Below, piece by piece: positions 1 to 5,785 of a DNA stretch of 9,909 nucleotides (the first letter of the stretch is position 1; every line of letters starts with the position of its first letter). The notes under the pieces were generated by a model. The model had not been told where the DNA came from, searched no databases, and saw only the letters and a list, made by a program, of their open reading frames with translations. The translations under genes were made by a program, and so were the position numbers. This DNA is from AC-52 sp044870295. Its GTDB lineage: Bacteria > Actinomycetota > UBA4738. The stretch spans positions 1 to 9,909 of the forward strand of contig JBIOYQ010000055.1 of the NCBI GenBank assembly GCA_044870295.1, written 5' to 3'.

Positions 1-107
1 GCCTGGCCCAACGACCCACGCGGCCCCTTCACCTGCACGCGTGAGCCGTCCACCGTCACCTCGACCCCCGAGGGGACCTCGATGGGCTGCTTTCCGATGC
101 GCGACAT
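1..107 (-). CDS. rplF: 50S ribosomal protein L6, N-terminal fragment (cut by window edge)
   Basis: Only the first 35 codons are visible; the gene runs off the left edge. The start MSRIGKQPIEVPSGVEV is the standard L6 N-terminus, and the following VDGSRVQVKGPRGSLGQ matches the first L6 repeat domain, including the conserved KGPRG turn. L6 binds 23S rRNA near the sarcin-ricin region at the factor-binding side of the 50S subunit. The ATG is preceded by GAAGGG with 7 nt of spacing, lying just after the rpsH stop (16-nt gap). Its place after rpsH is the normal spc order. The identification is firm despite the short fragment. Confidence 0.93.
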   Translation of the reverse strand, partial: MSRIGKQPIEVPSGVEVTVDGSRVQVKGPRGSLGQ

Positions 108-123
108 GCCGGTTCCCTTCCGA

Positions 124-522
124 TCACCAAACGAATGCGAGGACCTCGCCCCCGACGCCCTGCTGGCGAGCCTGGCGGTCGGTGAGGATCCCCTGGGAGG
201 TTGACAGGATAGCGATCCCGAGCCCGCCCAGCACCCGGGGCACCTCGTCCTTGCCCGCATAGACCCTCCGGCCGGGCTTCGACACCCGCTCCAGTCCGTT
301 GATGGACGGCTCGCGGGTGGTGCCGTACTTCAGCTGGATGGTCAGCGTGCGGCCCTTGCCCTCGCCCTCGGAGGAGACGGCTGAGAGGTAGCCCTCGCGC
401 TCGAGGATCTGGGCGATGCGCTCCTTGACTGTGGAGCTCGGCACCGAGATCTCGTCCTTGCGGGCCATCCCGGCGTTGCGGATGCGGGTCAGGAGGTCGG
501 CGATGGGATCGGTCATGACCAT
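124..522 (-). CDS. rpsH: 30S ribosomal protein S8
   Basis: The product has 132 residues, the usual length for bacterial S8. It opens with MTDPIADLLTRIRNA after MV and ends in the family signature GGEVLAFVW. The central GLERVSKPGRRVYAG and VLGGLGIAILSTSQG segments form the C-terminal RNA-binding half. S8 binds helix 21 of 16S rRNA in the central domain and is an early assembly protein. In Escherichia coli it is also the translational repressor of spc, binding near the L5 coding region; whether that holds here is not visible. The ATG at 522 is preferred over the ATG two codons later because GAGGGG sits 8 nt upstream of it, and MVMTDPIAD starts are common in the family. That GAGGGG overlaps the rpsN stop codon. 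Confidence 0.97.
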   Translation of the reverse strand: MVMTDPIADLLTRIRNAGMARKDEISVPSSTVKERIAQILEREGYLSAVSSEGEGKGRTLTIQLKYGTTREPSINGLERVSKPGRRVYAGKDEVPRVLGGLGIAILSTSQGILTDRQARQQGVGGEVLAFVW

Positions 523-534
523 GGGATCAACCCC

Positions 535-723
535 TCACCACGACGCCTTGGTGACGCCGGGAACCTCGCCCTGGTGCGAGAGCTGCCGAAAACACAAGCG
601 GCACAGGGTGAACCGGCGAAGCACGGCCCGGGGCCGTCCGCACCGGGCGCACCGCGTATAGGCCCGGACCTGGAACTTCTTCCCGGCCCGTCTCTGCTTC
701 TCGATCAGTGCCTTCTTCGCCAC
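535..723 (-). CDS. rpsN: 30S ribosomal protein S14, zinc-binding (type Z)
   Basis: This 62-residue protein is the short, zinc-ribbon form of S14. Two CxxC pairs are intact: C25/C28 (CARC) and C41/C44 (CRLC). The conserved core VRAYTRC, CGRPRAVLRRF and GEVPGVTKASW is present. S14 sits in the head of the 30S subunit beside S3 and S10 and is a late assembly protein. The longer zinc-free paralogue, if the genome has one, is not in this window. The start is GTG (721-723), with AGGAG about 10 nt upstream inside the 34-nt gap after rplE. The gene lies between rplE and rpsH, its standard spc position. Confidence 0.97.
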   Translation of the reverse strand: MAKKALIEKQRRAGKKFQVRAYTRCARCGRPRAVLRRFTLCRLCFRQLSHQGEVPGVTKASW

Positions 724-757
724 GTCTGGAAGTCTCCTGTCCTCTCGGTCCGATGGA

Positions 758-1357
758 TCAGCCGGCAGCCGCCGCCGAGACGGCCGGCAGGCCGGCGAAC
801 GGGAAGCCCAGGGCCCGCAGCAGGGCCCGAGCCTCGTCGTCGTCCTGGGCGGTGGTCACGATGGTGATGTCCATGCCCCGCACCTTGGTCACCTTGTCGT
901 AGTCGATCTCAGGGAAGATCAGCTGTTCGGTCACCCCGATGCTGTAGTTGCCACTGCCGTCGAACGCGTCGGGGTCGAGGCCGCGGAAGTCGCGGATGCG
1001 AGGCAGCGCCGTCGAGACGAGGCGATCCAGGAACTCCCACATCCGGGCGCCGCGGAGCGTCACCTTGGCGCCGATGGACATGCCGGCGCGCAACTTGAAC
1101 GCCGCGATCGACTTGCGGGCCTTCGTGATGGCGGGCTTCTGGCCGGTGATGGTGGCGAGGTCGGCGACGGCGGCGTCCAGGAGCTTGGCGTCCCGGATGG
1201 CGTCGCCCACACCCATGTTGATCACGATCTTCTCCAGGCGCGGCACGCGCATCGGGTTGCCGAGCTCGAGCTCGGTCTGGAGGGCCGGCAGCACCTCTTG
1301 CCGGTAGCGCTCCTTCAACCGGGGAGCGGGCGCGGATGGGGCTCGTCGCTCAGCCAT
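758..1357 (-). CDS. rplE: 50S ribosomal protein L5
   Basis: The product has 199 residues against about 180 for typical L5. The extra length is a Pro/Arg-rich N-terminus (residues 1-13) and an Ala-rich C-terminus (after about 188). Core signatures are clear: NPMRVPRLEKIVINMGVG (34-51), TGQKPAITKARKSIAAFKLR (71-90), and the FDGSGNYSIGVTEQLIFPE region (132-150) followed by IDYDKVTKVRGMDI. L5 binds 5S rRNA, helps place it in the central protuberance and contacts P-site tRNA. The reading frame is open further upstream (to 1450), but the ATG at 1357 is chosen because it overlaps the rplX stop as TGATG, has GAGG 10 nt upstream, and fits the family N-terminus. The 1-nt overlap suggests translational coupling. 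Confidence 0.96.
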   Translation of the reverse strand: MAERRAPSAPAPRLKERYRQEVLPALQTELELGNPMRVPRLEKIVINMGVGDAIRDAKLLDAAVADLATITGQKPAITKARKSIAAFKLRAGMSIGAKVTLRGARMWEFLDRLVSTALPRIRDFRGLDPDAFDGSGNYSIGVTEQLIFPEIDYDKVTKVRGMDITIVTTAQDDDEARALLRALGFPFAGLPAVSAAAAG

Positions 1358-1680
1358 CAGATATCCGCCTCGCATCGCCGGCACACCCGGATGCTGATCC
1401 CGGCCTCGCGCCGATGGCCGATCCGGGTGGCCTTCCCGCAGGTCTTGCACACCACCATGACGTTCGACAGGTCGATGAACAGCTCCTTGAGGATGATCCC
1501 GCCGGTCTGGCCGCCACGCGCGGTGGGACGAACCGGCAGATGCCGCTTGGCCCTGGCCACGCCTTCGACCATGACCCGGTGCTCACGGGGCAGCACGTTG
1601 ACCACGCGGCCTCGCTTGCCGCGGTCCTTGCCCGCGACCACCTCGACCTCGTCGTTCTTCTTGACGTCAACCGATGCCAT
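1357..1680 (-). CDS. rplX: 50S ribosomal protein L24, four-cysteine form
   Basis: This 107-residue protein has the N-terminal KOW motif (about residues 5-35: VKKNDEVEVVAGKDRGKRG), then the conserved RPTARGGQTGGI and the LSNVMVV strand. L24 is an assembly-initiator protein that binds the 5' domain of 23S rRNA near the tunnel exit. Two CxxC pairs, C78/C81 (CKTC) and C100/C103 (CRRC), are arranged like the zinc knuckle of Thermus-type L24, so zinc binding is inferred. The Streptomyces and Mycobacterium forms I recall lack these cysteines. The ATG is preceded by GGAGG with 10-nt spacing in the 15-nt gap after rplN. Its stop overlaps the rplE start by one base. Confidence 0.96.
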   Translation of the reverse strand: MASVDVKKNDEVEVVAGKDRGKRGRVVNVLPREHRVMVEGVARAKRHLPVRPTARGGQTGGIILKELFIDLSNVMVVCKTCGKATRIGHRREAGISIRVCRRCEADI

Positions 1681-1695
1681 GTCCTGCGTTCCTCC

Positions 1696-2064
1696 CTACA
1701 GCACTTCCGGTGCCAGCGAGATGATCTTCATGAACCGCTTCTCCCGGAGCTCGCGGGCCACCGGCCCGAAGATCCGGGTCCCTCTCGGGTTGCGCTGCTC
1801 GTTGAGCAGTACCACCGCGTTGTCGTCGAAGCGGATGTAGGACCCGTCGGGCCGCCGCCGCTCCTTCGCGGTGCGGACGACGACACCCCGGACCACCTCA
1901 CCCTTCTTGACGCCGCCGCCGGGCAGGGCGTCCTTGACCGAACCGATGATCTCATCGCCCACGCCCGCGTACCGGCGGCCGGAGCCGCCCAGCACCCGGA
2001 TCACCAGGACCTCCTTGGCCCCGGTGTTGTCGGCCACCCGGCAACGGGTCTCCTGCTGGATCAT
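1696..2064 (-). CDS. rplN: 50S ribosomal protein L14
   Basis: At 122 residues the length is exactly canonical. The start MIQQETRCRVADNTGAKEV, the central VRGVVVRTAKERRRPDGSYI and the end FMKIISLAPEVL are textbook L14. L14 lies on the 30S-facing side of the 50S subunit, next to L19 and L3, contributes to an intersubunit bridge, and is the docking site of silencing factor RsfS. It is conventionally the first gene of the spc operon, but only 6 nt separate it from rpsQ and no promoter fits there, so it is probably read through from S10. The Shine-Dalgarno placement is odd: GGGAG ends only 2 nt before the ATG. Confidence 0.97.
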   Translation of the reverse strand: MIQQETRCRVADNTGAKEVLVIRVLGGSGRRYAGVGDEIIGSVKDALPGGGVKKGEVVRGVVVRTAKERRRPDGSYIRFDDNAVVLLNEQRNPRGTRIFGPVARELREKRFMKIISLAPEVL

Positions 2065-2070
2065 CGCTCC

Positions 2071-2343
2071 CTACTTCGCCCTCTCCAGGACCTCGACCAC
2101 GCGCCACCGCTTCGTCTTGGACATGGGGCGGGTCTCCACGATGCGGACGGTGTCCCCGACGCGCGCCTCGAAGCTCTCGTCGTGCGCCTTCAGCTTGGTC
2201 GAGCGGCGCACGATCTTGCCGTACAACGGGTGGCGCACCTGCGAGGCGATCCGGACGACCACGGTCTTCTCCATGGCGTCGGAGACCACCACGCCGGTGC
2301 GAACCTTGCGCTGCGCCCGACGGTCCTGCTCGGCCTGGCTCAT
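2071..2343 (-). CDS. rpsQ: 30S ribosomal protein S17
   Basis: The 90-residue product is an OB-fold ribosomal protein. The signatures RKVRTGVVVSDAMEKTVVV (12-30), HPLYGKIVRRSTKLKAHD (38-55), VGDTVRIVETRPMSKTKRWRV and a basic end are all standard. S17 is a primary binder of the 5' domain of 16S rRNA and acts early in 30S assembly. The ATG overlaps the rpmC stop by 4 nt (ATGA). Its Shine-Dalgarno, GGAGG at 2351-2355 with 7-nt spacing, is formed by consecutive Glu codons of the L29 tail. It ends the S10 gene set here and is followed 6 nt later by rplN. Confidence 0.97.
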   Translation of the reverse strand: MSQAEQDRRAQRKVRTGVVVSDAMEKTVVVRIASQVRHPLYGKIVRRSTKLKAHDESFEARVGDTVRIVETRPMSKTKRWRVVEVLERAK

Positions 2344-2711
2344 GCCGGCTCCTCCTCCTCACCCGGGACCGCCTCGGCGCCCGACGCCGCCTCCTCTTCG
2401 ATCATCGACTCCTCCGCGATGTCGCCCAGGGCGCGGCCCTTCAGCTCGCCGGAGGCGATGGCCTCGCGTCGCTCCTCCAGCGACTGGCGGTCGGCGGCCG
2501 CCACCGCCGCCATCAGCTCCTCCTCGGACTGGCGTCCCCGGAGCACCGTGAGGATCCGGGCGATGTCGTGACGGACCTGCTTGATGCGCATGGGGTTGTC
2601 GAGCTGCCCCGTGGCCATCTGGAAGCGCAGGTTGAACAGCTCCTCCTTGTTGGCCTCGAGACGGGCCAGGAGGTCGTCGTCGGGAAGCTCGCGAATCTCG
2701 GCGGACCTCAT
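2340..2711 (-). CDS. rpmC: 50S ribosomal protein L29 with long acidic C-terminal extension
   Basis: Residues 1-61 are a normal L29: an N-terminal helix (ELPDDDLLARLEANKEELFNL), the conserved NLRFQMATGQLDNPMRI (27-43) and the second helix RHDIARILTVLRGRQ. L29 sits at the polypeptide exit tunnel beside L23, where nascent-chain factors dock. The protein is 123 residues long, whereas family members are usually about 60-80. Residues 62-123 look helical at first (EEELMAAVAAADRQ, EERREAIASGEL), then turn acidic: the last 23 residues hold nine Glu and no Lys or Arg. The extension is in frame up to an ATGA overlap with rpsQ and encodes the rpsQ ribosome-binding site, so it is unlikely to be a frameshift artefact. 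The start overlaps the rplP stop by 4 nt and has GGAGG 7 nt upstream. The extension's function is unknown. Confidence 0.95.
   Translation of the reverse strand: MRSAEIRELPDDDLLARLEANKEELFNLRFQMATGQLDNPMRIKQVRHDIARILTVLRGRQSEEELMAAVAAADRQSLEERREAIASGELKGRALGDIAEESMIEEEAASGAEAVPGEEEEPA
2351..2355 (-). promoter_or_regulatory. Ribosome binding site of rpsQ inside the rpmC tail
   Basis: GGAGG with 7-nt spacing to the rpsQ ATG is part of four consecutive GAG (Glu) codons at the end of L29. The repeated GAG run offers two overlapping GGAGG registers (2351-2355 and 2354-2358). Confidence 0.7.
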
Positions 2712-3133
2712 CGACTCGCCTCCGCCCCGGCTCGAACGATGAACTTGGTCCTGATGGGCAGCTTGTGGGCGGCCCGCCGGATGGCCTCGCGCGCGATGGG
2801 CTCCGTCACGCCCGACAGCTCGAACATGACCCTGCCGGGCTTCACCACCGCCACCCAGCCCTCCGGGTTGCCCTTGCCCGATCCCATCCGGGTCTCCGCC
2901 GGCTTCTTGGTGAAGGGCTTGTCCGGGAAGATGTTGATCCAGACCTTTCCGCCACGGCGGATGTGCCGGGTCATGGCCACACGGGCGGCCTCGATCTGCC
3001 GGTTGGTCAGCCAGCCGGGTTCGAGCGCCAGCAGGCCGTAGTCGCCGAAATGCACCTCCGAGCCTCCCTTGGCCCGGCCGCGCATGCGCCCACGGTGCTG
3101 CTTGCGGTGCTTGACCCGCTTCGGCATCAGCAT
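2708..3133 (-). CDS. rplP: 50S ribosomal protein L16
   Basis: At 141 residues the length is typical. MLMPKRVKHRKQHRGRMRG, FGDYGLLALEPGWLTNRQIEAAR and FPDKPFTKKPAETRMGSGKG are L16 signatures. L16 binds the A-site side of 23S rRNA near the peptidyl transferase centre and the 5S region and is needed late in 50S assembly. R82 within TRMGSGKG corresponds to the arginine hydroxylated in E. coli L16. The ATG at 3133 directly follows the rpsC stop (TAGATG) and has GGAGG with 10-nt spacing. The ATG two codons later would have about 16 nt, so the first is preferred. The end overlaps rpmC by 4 nt. Confidence 0.97.
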   Translation of the reverse strand: MLMPKRVKHRKQHRGRMRGRAKGGSEVHFGDYGLLALEPGWLTNRQIEAARVAMTRHIRRGGKVWINIFPDKPFTKKPAETRMGSGKGNPEGWVAVVKPGRVMFELSGVTEPIAREAIRRAAHKLPIRTKFIVRAGAEASR

Positions 3134-4015
3134 CTACGAACGACCTCCCTGGCGCCGCGGCGGCTGGCGCGTCCCCGGGCCGGGCCGGCGGGCCGGCCGC
3201 TGGCCTGGTCGGGCCTGCTCGTCGCGGGTCTCCCGGACCTCGGCCGGGGGAACCGGAACGCCTTCCTCCACCTCGCGCACGTCGGTGATGAGCGCGCCCG
3301 TCGATGCGGCGCCGGTTCCGCGGGGGCCGGCCAGAGCCCGCGCCCGGGCCAGCTCGATCTCCTTCTCCTGCGGGGGGATCTCATCGCCGTGATAGACCCA
3401 CACCTTCACCCCGATCACCCCGAAGGTGGTCTTGGCCTCGGCGGTCCCGTAGTCGACCTTCGCCCGGAGGGTGTGCAGCGGTACGCGCCCTTCCCGGTAC
3501 CACTCGCGACGGGACATCTCGGCCCCGCCCAGCCGGCCGCCGCACTGGACTCGGACGCCCAGCGCGCCCGCCTTCATGGCGGTCTGCACGGCTCGGCGCA
3601 TGGCCCGCCGGAACGACACGCGGCCGACCAGCTGCTCGGACACGCTCTGGGCGAGGAGAGCGGCGTCGGTCTCGGGCCGCATCTCGCTGGCCGACTGGTT
3701 CATGTCCTCGACCTTCACGTCGACCCGCTTGCCGGTCATCTTCTCGATGTCCTTGCGGATGCGGTCGACCTCCGCCCCCTTCCGGCCGATCACGATGCCG
3801 GGCCGGGCGGTGCGGATGAACACCTGGAGCTGGTCGCCCTTGCGCTCGATGTCGACGCTGGAGATGCCGGCCCTGGTCAGCTTCTGGGTGATGTAGCGCC
3901 GGATCTTGACGTCCTCGAGCAGCGCCTGGGCATAGTCCTTGCGCGCGTACCACTTGGACTTCCAGGGGTAGATCACCCCGAGGCGGAAGCCGTACGGATT
4001 AACCTTGTGTCCCAC
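3134..4015 (-). CDS. rpsC: 30S ribosomal protein S3
   Basis: The 293-residue product has the S3 N-terminus MGHKVNPYGFRLG, a type II KH domain with the VIGRKG loop (75-80), FRRAMRRAVQ (135-144; R136 and R137 align with arginines of the E. coli mRNA-entry helicase site), and the C-terminal domain RLGGAEMSRREWYREGRVPLHT (161-182) ending at VKVWVYHGDEI. S3 forms the mRNA entry channel with S4 and S5. After residue 215 comes an extension whose last 25 residues are rich in Arg, Pro, Gly and Gln and net basic, as in some actinobacterial S3. Two GTG codons stand in tandem (4018 and 4015). I chose 4015 because GAGG (4022-4025) is then 6 nt away rather than 3, and the protein begins MGHKVNP. The gene overlaps rplV by 17 nt. 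Confidence 0.95.
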   Translation of the reverse strand: MGHKVNPYGFRLGVIYPWKSKWYARKDYAQALLEDVKIRRYITQKLTRAGISSVDIERKGDQLQVFIRTARPGIVIGRKGAEVDRIRKDIEKMTGKRVDVKVEDMNQSASEMRPETDAALLAQSVSEQLVGRVSFRRAMRRAVQTAMKAGALGVRVQCGGRLGGAEMSRREWYREGRVPLHTLRAKVDYGTAEAKTTFGVIGVKVWVYHGDEIPPQEKEIELARARALAGPRGTGAASTGALITDVREVEEGVPVPPAEVRETRDEQARPGQRPARRPGPGTRQPPRRQGGRS

Positions 4016-4358
4016 CACTCACCTCTTCTTCAAGGCTCTTCACCACGATCGTCACGTGGCTGGTCCGCTTCCGGATCTTCGTCGCGCGGCCGTACGCCCG
4101 AGGCTGCCACCGCTTGAGCGTGGGTCCGTCGTCGACCCAGGCGCGCGACACCACCAGGTTCTCCGGGATGGCAGCCAGCTGCTCGGCGTTGGCCACCGCG
4201 GAGTTCAGGACCTTGATCAGGGTCGGGTTCGGGCCGAGTCGGGACAGGCCGAGCACGCGGCGGGCATCCTCGACGTGCCGGCCGCGGATCAGGTCCACCG
4301 ACCGACGCATCTTCCGCGGCGAGATCCGGATGTATTTGGCGCTGGCCTTGGCTTCCAT
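3999..4358 (-). CDS. rplV: 50S ribosomal protein L22
   Basis: This 119-residue protein shows the L22 core: AKYIRISPRKMRRSVDLIRG (7-26), LNSAVANAE, then the extended hairpin VDDGPTLKRWQPRAYGRA followed by RKRTSHVTIVV. The hairpin loop lines the exit tunnel near the constriction, where changes are linked to macrolide resistance in other bacteria; nothing here looks like such a change. After VKSLEEE a short tail (VSGGTQG) is encoded within the start region of rpsC, and the Glu codons supply the rpsC Shine-Dalgarno. This is the only gene of the window ending in TAA. The ATG has GAGGG 8 nt upstream in the 12-nt gap after rpsS. Confidence 0.97.
   Translation of the reverse strand: MEAKASAKYIRISPRKMRRSVDLIRGRHVEDARRVLGLSRLGPNPTLIKVLNSAVANAEQLAAIPENLVVSRAWVDDGPTLKRWQPRAYGRATKIRKRTSHVTIVVKSLEEEVSGGTQG
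4019..4025 (-). promoter_or_regulatory. Ribosome binding site that decides the rpsC start
   Basis: GAGGTGA, a seven-base match to the anti-Shine-Dalgarno, lies inside the last codons of rplV. From GAGG to the GTG at 4015 is 6 nt, but only 3 nt to the GTG at 4018, which favours the downstream GTG and the MGHKVNP N-terminus. Confidence 0.65.
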
Positions 4359-4370
4359 GGGCTGATCCCT

Positions 4371-4655
4371 CTACTTGAGGGAGGTGCTCCTCTCCGTGTG
4401 ATGACCGTGCACCCGGAAGGTGCGGGTCATGGCGAACTCTCCGAGCTTGTGTCCGACCATGGATTCGGTGATGAAGATGGGGACGTGCTTGCGCCCGTCG
4501 TGGATGGCGATGGTGTGACCCACCATCTCGGGCACGATGGTGGAACGGCGCGACCACGTCTTGATCACGCGCTTGTCGCCGCGGCGGTTCATCTCGACCA
4601 CCTTGGCCATGAGATGCCCGTCCACGAACGGTCCCTTCTTCACCGAACGCGGCAT
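4371..4655 (-). CDS. rpsS: 30S ribosomal protein S19
   Basis: The product has 94 residues, the normal size. MPRSVKKGPFVDGHLM, IKTWSRRSTIVPEMVGHTIA, and HVPIFITESMVGHKLGEFAMTRTFRVHG are diagnostic. S19 forms a complex with S13 in the 30S head and contacts the A-site tRNA region. The frame stays open upstream to 4790, but the ATG at 4655 matches the universal S19 N-terminus and has a strong GGAGG (4666-4670, 10-nt spacing; the overlapping GGAG gives 8). That Shine-Dalgarno lies in the final Arg codons of rplB, whose stop is 4 nt from this start. Confidence 0.97.
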   Translation of the reverse strand: MPRSVKKGPFVDGHLMAKVVEMNRRGDKRVIKTWSRRSTIVPEMVGHTIAIHDGRKHVPIFITESMVGHKLGEFAMTRTFRVHGHHTERSTSLK

Positions 4656-4659
4656 GACG

Positions 4660-5487
4660 TCAACTCCTCCTCTTTCCACGACGGCGCACGATGAGGCGGT
4701 CGGACGCCTTTGGCTGGCGGGTCCGGCCCTCCTTCTTGCCCCACGGGCTGGTGGGGACCCTGCCGCCGCTGGACTTGCCTTCGCCTCCACCCAGAGGGTG
4801 GTCCACGGGGTTCATGGCCACGCCTCGGACGGACGGCCGCTTGCCCAACCAGCGATTGCGGCCCGCCTTGCCCAAGGATACGAGTTCGTGCTCGGCGTTC
4901 CCCACTTCTCCCACCGTGGCCCGGCACCGCGCGTCGACCATCCTGATCTCACCCGAGGGCATGCGAAGGGTAGCGCGCCCGCCCTCCTTGGCCAGGAGCT
5001 GAACCCCCACGCCGGCCGACCGGGCCATCTTGGCTCCGGAGCCGGGGTTCAGCTCGACCGCGTGCACCACGGTGCCGACCGGGATGCTGGCCAGCGGCAG
5101 CGCGTTGCCGGGGCGGATGTCGGCGCCCGACCCCGACACGAGGCGGTCGCCGATCGCCAGGCCCTGCGGGGCCAGGATGTAGCGCTTCTCGCCGTCCGCG
5201 TAGTGCAGCAGGGCGATCCGAGCCGACCGGTTCGGGTCGTACTCGATCGACGCCACCTTGGCCGGGACGCCGTCCTTGTCGCGTCGGAAATCGACCACGC
5301 GATAGCTCCGCTTGTGGCCACCGCCCTGATGGCGCGCGGTGACCCGCCCGTACGCGTTGCGCCCGGCTCGCTTCTTCAGCGGCCGAGTCAGGCCCTTCTC
5401 GGGCTTGCCCTTGCTGAGCTCGCCGAAGTCGGACCCCGACATGCCCCGGCGGCCCGGCGTGGTTGGCTTGTACTTCCGCACGGCCAT
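4660..5487 (-). CDS. rplB: 50S ribosomal protein L2
   Basis: The 275-residue length is canonical. Signatures include MAVRKYKPTTPGRRGMS, RHQGGGHKRSYRVVDFRRD (52-70), IEYDPNRSARIALLHYADGEKRYI (81-104), GNALPLASIPVGTVVHAVEL and MNPVDHPLGGGEGKSSGGR (225-243). L2 binds 23S rRNA domain IV, is needed for subunit association, and reaches closest to the peptidyl transferase centre through the loop at residues 225-237. Asp229 and His230 match E. coli Asp228 and His229, and Asp84 matches Asp83. The second His of the common DHPHGGG motif is Leu232 here. The ATG lies 4 nt after the rplW stop with a moderate GAAGGG about 11 nt upstream. Confidence 0.97.
   Translation of the reverse strand: MAVRKYKPTTPGRRGMSGSDFGELSKGKPEKGLTRPLKKRAGRNAYGRVTARHQGGGHKRSYRVVDFRRDKDGVPAKVASIEYDPNRSARIALLHYADGEKRYILAPQGLAIGDRLVSGSGADIRPGNALPLASIPVGTVVHAVELNPGSGAKMARSAGVGVQLLAKEGGRATLRMPSGEIRMVDARCRATVGEVGNAEHELVSLGKAGRNRWLGKRPSVRGVAMNPVDHPLGGGEGKSSGGRVPTSPWGKKEGRTRQPKASDRLIVRRRGKRRS
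4666..4670 (-). promoter_or_regulatory. Ribosome binding site that fixes the rpsS start
   Basis: GGAGG (10-nt spacing) with overlapping GGAG (8-nt spacing) precedes the ATG at 4655. It supports this start over the longer open frame reaching to 4790. The bases also encode the last Arg residues of L2. Confidence 0.75.
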
Positions 5488-5491
5488 CTGG

Positions 5492-5785
5492 CTACGGTCC
5501 CTTCGTCTCGAAGATCTCGATGGTGTCGCCGGCGGCCAGGCGCACCACCGCCCGCTTCTGGTCGGGGCGCTTGCCCTGGCCCAGGCGGGTGCGCTTGATC
5601 TTGCCCCTGCGGTTCATGGTGTTGACCTCGACCACGTGGACGTTCCAGATCTGCTGGACCGCCTCCTTGATCTCGGTCTTGTTGGCGTCGGCCGCCACCA
5701 GGAACGTGTAGGCGTTGCGCTCGATGCCCGAATAGGACTTCTCGGACACCACCGGCCTGATGATGACGTCGCGGGCGCTCTTCAC
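5492..5785 (-). CDS. rplW: 50S ribosomal protein L23
   Basis: The 97-residue product matches L23: DVIIRPVVSEKSY (6-18), YTFLVAADANKTEIKEAVQ, VHVVEVNTMNRRGKIKR and the C-terminal strand AGDTIEIFE. L23 sits at the tunnel exit and is the docking site for trigger factor and signal recognition particle; Glu15 in VSEKS matches the E. coli glutamate used for trigger factor binding. The start is GTG, overlapping the rplD stop as GTGA (4 nt). AGGAGG (5793-5798) with 7-nt spacing is one of the strongest Shine-Dalgarno sequences in the window and lies in the last Glu codons of L4. Confidence 0.96.
   Translation of the reverse strand: MKSARDVIIRPVVSEKSYSGIERNAYTFLVAADANKTEIKEAVQQIWNVHVVEVNTMNRRGKIKRTRLGQGKRPDQKRAVVRLAAGDTIEIFETKGP

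Noticed and set aside
1358..1450. Possible longer N-terminus of L5 from an upstream ATG
   Set aside because: The extra 31 codons lie wholly inside rplX in another frame, do not resemble L5, and the TGATG junction gives a natural start at 1357.
1336..2571. Plus-strand open frame (411 codons) opposite rplX, rplN, rpsQ and rpmC
   Set aside because: Same reason: an antisense shadow across several conserved genes, rich in His, Asp and Leu with no motif.
2765..4117. Long plus-strand open frame (450 codons) opposite rplP, rpsC and rplV
   Set aside because: It spans three well-supported genes on the other strand, has the composition expected of a shadow frame, and has no recognisable domain.
4656..4790. 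Possible longer N-terminus of S19
   Set aside because: The extra 45 codons lie within the end of rplB. The ATG at 4655 matches the universal S19 start and has a strong Shine-Dalgarno.
4537..5598. Plus-strand open frame (353 codons) opposite rpsS, rplB and rplW
   Set aside because: Antisense shadow; the opposite-strand proteins are unmistakable.
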